A stretch of 64,000 bases of DNA from an uncultured Lachnospiraceae bacterium (lineage in GTDB: Bacteria; Bacillota; Clostridia; Lachnospirales; Lachnospiraceae). The position numbers were made by a program, and so were the translations under genes. The stretch lies in the NCBI GenBank assembly GCA_902770965.1, contig CACXUY010000003.1, positions 1-64,000 on the forward strand. The letters run 5' to 3'. The notes under the pieces are model-generated. The model made no database searches, had not been told where the DNA came from, and saw only the letters and a list, made by a program, of their open reading frames with translations. Shown here in pieces: positions 62,033-64,000 of this stretch (its first letter is position 1; each line of letters begins with the position of its first letter).

Positions 62033-62088
62033 TCTGCTGTTTGTTTGATTAGTGAATTTAAATATTTATGGCCGTAAAACGGTATTCT

Positions 62089-62123
62089 GGGGCTGTCGTT
62101 TCGGCGGCAGCCCCGGTTTTTTG
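62089..62123 (+). terminator. Terminator after paralogue 2
   Basis: GGGGCTGTCG and CGGCAGCCCC (one-base bulge) followed by GGTTTTTTG. Paralogue 3 is therefore probably transcribed separately. The rest of 62033-62310 contains no gene. Confidence 0.8.
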
Positions 62124-62310
62124 AAACGGCGACATAATGTTTGCTGCCTATGCAGTATATGTTTCATAAAAAAGAGATGTGTTTCATAAGCGAAGGCCAG
62201 TGCATTTTTTGTGAAGCACATGCTGCATAGATACATAAGCTTTGAATAATGACTACATTTTCGTCTATGGACACAACGTTTCTTTTTGGAAAACACAGCT
62301 AACAAAATCT

Positions 62311-62329
62311 GCCGTCGACGGGCGGCTTC
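62311..62329 (+). promoter_or_regulatory. Conserved leader motif, copy 3
   Basis: GCCGTCGACGGGCGGCTTC, 23 bases before the GGAGGGA ribosome site. It contains the perfect palindrome CCGTCGACGG. Confidence 0.5.
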
Positions 62330-62363
62330 TTGCAAGAGAAAACCTACTAATGGAGGGAAACGA

Positions 62364-64000
62364 ATGAACAACAGAGATGATTCTGAAATGAAGAACCCGT
62401 TGATCCCTGACGAGAGCCTGCTTTCAGAACAATTCAGCAGAAGAACCTTTTTGAAGGGGTTCGCTGCCACGACCGCCGCGGTCAGTCTGTCCACGATTCT
62501 TCCCGCAAACATTCTTGCGGCGAAGGGCGAAGGCGCCGAAGCCGAACAAGGCAAGGCATACGCAGCCGGCGATGGTATTTATATTAATGGCGGCAGCGTC
62601 AACATGGACGGGAAGAATTATACCCTTGAGTTCACGCAGCCTGTTCAGCTGGTTGCTATTCTTGACGGAAAAGAACAGAGTGAGGGTGTGTGGCGCTCCA
62701 ATTACAGGCATCTTGTGTCCGTTGATCCGAACGGGACCGTGCGTATGCGCGATGGCGTCGGCGGATATGATGTTGATCTTACCTGGACATATGACGATAC
62801 GGTCTATAAAGTTACCTTCCACACAGGCCAGACCGCGGGAGGTTATTCCATCGATGTTGATGCTCCTCAGACACGGGGCGATTTTATGATACGTCTGGCG
62901 AAATATTTCGGATGGCCTCATTATAACAACGTCATGGATGACGGCACTGATATCAACGATGACGGAAGCTATTCGGACAGTGAACGCGTCCGTAATTTCT
63001 ACGATGTCACCGGAAACGCTGACTATGTTAAGCCCATAGAAATGGCGCTTGATATGTTCGTGCTCCATGCTGATTCTCCGAACGATTGCTTCTATCCTTT
63101 GTCCGCTATGACAAGAGAGGACGCGGCTGTCATTCTGGCGAAGGCTTTCCAGGTACCTTTCTGCGAGGAGGATTATATCTCAGGCTTCGAGGATGCGGAT
63201 CAGATCTCTCCTGACTGCTATGACGCGCTCAATGCCCTGGTCGGACGTAACTACATGCGCGGCAGGACGAACATGACCATCAATCCGACCGATCCCATAA
63301 CCGATACCGAACAGCGTATTATTATGGAAGCGATAGACGGCGCTGTATCCGCTCCTGTATGGTGCATGCCCACTTCCAACCGCAAATTCGTGCGAATCCG
63401 TCCTTATCTGCACTGTCCTACCGAAGGGGCGACCCTTCACTGGAGGCATCGCGTGGTGAAGGTCTCCGATGACAGGCTCATCGGACTCAAGTCACAGGAT
63501 GCCACTATGGCAAATGACGGAGATTGGACAGAATGGAAGGATTTCATTCCCGGATATTCCACCGATCCCTTCTTCGGCCTGCAGTCCTGCAACTGGCTTC
63601 CTTATGATAAGATCTGGTATGTGGTTGAGCTGGAAGCATACTCCACGAAGCCTGGTCTCGATGACGGTCCTGTCTCGAAATATGTGTGGCGTATCGAACG
63701 TCCGGCGTGGCATGATTTTGCTTTTGACCAGCTGCATGAGAAGACCGAAGACTATCCGGCTGTGTACCGCTATTTCGACAATTTCCAGGCCGCGGCATAT
63801 TATATAGAAGGAACTACGCTCGGTGTGATCTACGATGGCCTGATGCCTACTAATACGAGCATCACCCTCCCTGACCGTGTAGCCGAGGTGGCGAGCGAGG
63901 GCATCCCCCAGATATTCGTGCTCGGACACAATCATCCGGATCATGTGGGAGCCATGTCCCCTTGTTACGACAGGAATCTTCCGGTCTATGTCTGCGACAG
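62364..64000 (+). CDS. Tat-exported SLH/metallo-beta-lactamase-fold surface protein (paralogue 3, partial)
   Basis: The frame is open from ATG 62364 to the right edge, giving the first 545 residues. It has the same order as its two neighbours: Tat signal FSRRTFLKGF, short acidic linker, Ig-like domain, SLH-like repeats (YPLSAMTREDAAVILAKAF; FEDADQ), beta domain, and the start of the MBL-fold domain with GHNHPDH (first His at 522). It is closer to paralogue 2 than to paralogue 1 by eye (for example the shared LHADSP and ASWRSNY-type stretches). Whether it carries a DUF4214 tail, and whether more copies follow, cannot be seen. Confidence 0.82.
   Translation, partial: MNNRDDSEMKNPLIPDESLLSEQFSRRTFLKGFAATTAAVSLSTILPANILAAKGEGAEAEQGKAYAAGDGIYINGGSVNMDGKNYTLEFTQPVQLVAILDGKEQSEGVWRSNYRHLVSVDPNGTVRMRDGVGGYDVDLTWTYDDTVYKVTFHTGQTAGGYSIDVDAPQTRGDFMIRLAKYFGWPHYNNVMDDGTDINDDGSYSDSERVRNFYDVTGNADYVKPIEMALDMFVLHADSPNDCFYPLSAMTREDAAVILAKAFQVPFCEEDYISGFEDADQISPDCYDALNALVGRNYMRGRTNMTINPTDPITDTEQRIIMEAIDGAVSAPVWCMPTSNRKFVRIRPYLHCPTEGATLHWRHRVVKVSDDRLIGLKSQDATMANDGDWTEWKDFIPGYSTDPFFGLQSCNWLPYDKIWYVVELEAYSTKPGLDDGPVSKYVWRIERPAWHDFAFDQLHEKTEDYPAVYRYFDNFQAAAYYIEGTTLGVIYDGLMPTNTSITLPDRVAEVASEGIPQIFVLGHNHPDHVGAMSPCYDRNLPVYVCD

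Overview
The window reads as a chromosomal segment of an anaerobic Clostridia-type Firmicute, most likely of the Lachnospiraceae. The reasons are the gene content (CIRCE-controlled groESL, DUF5685, DUF624, YfhO, CUT1 permeases without their own ATPase, GerMN, an EFR1-type ferredoxin remnant), strong AGGAGG ribosome sites, and TTGACA/TATAAT promoters with 17-base spacers. No species can be named from the sequence alone.

Layout. 1-2.2 kb: end of an unknown gene, dut and hflX. 2.4-4.5 kb: a leftward three-gene operon (J-domain protein, DUF5685 protein, zinc-ribbon membrane protein), divergent from glnS (4.7-6.4 kb). 6.6-9.8 kb: a membrane-anchored acidic repeat protein and groES-groEL. 9.9-17.9 kb: a sugar locus, with LacI regulator, DUF624 protein and unknown membrane protein leftward, and two permeases, a binding lipoprotein and a GH32 beta-fructosidase rightward. 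18.1-28 kb: housekeeping genes (guaB, hppA, dapA-dapB, purC, purB, an aminotransferase). 28-35 kb: DUF3810 metalloprotease-like protein, YfhO, MscS channel, typA. 35.2-41.4 kb: argG divergent from argC-argJ-argB-argD, with a candidate ArgR box. 41.5-49 kb: comEA, a response regulator/histidine kinase pair, a GerMN lipoprotein and comEC. 49-55 kb: GDPD, tRNA-Leu(AAG), a HIT protein, then a decay zone with fragments of at least seven genes (three redox genes, an IS1380-like element, a DUF1295 protein, an SH3 protein, a toxin-antitoxin pair) around two intact accessory genes. 55.4-64 kb: three consecutive paralogues of a large Tat-exported protein combining S-layer-homology-like repeats with a metallo-beta-lactamase-fold hydrolase; the third runs off the window.

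Three things stand out. First, the three exported SLH/MBL-fold paralogues look like a surface-anchored enzyme family that I cannot match to a described pathway. Second, two families of dispersed intergenic palindromic elements occur between many genes. One is about 118 bp and its long hairpin shows compensatory changes between copies; the other is up to 165 bp with terminal inverted repeats, like a miniature transposable element. Third, tandem duplication is frequent: the 3' ends of groES, mscS and the GerMN gene are copied just downstream of themselves, arrays of 15-, 20- and 29-bp units sit between genes, and 18-, 24- and 33-bp units expand inside comEC, the histidine kinase and the acidic protein.
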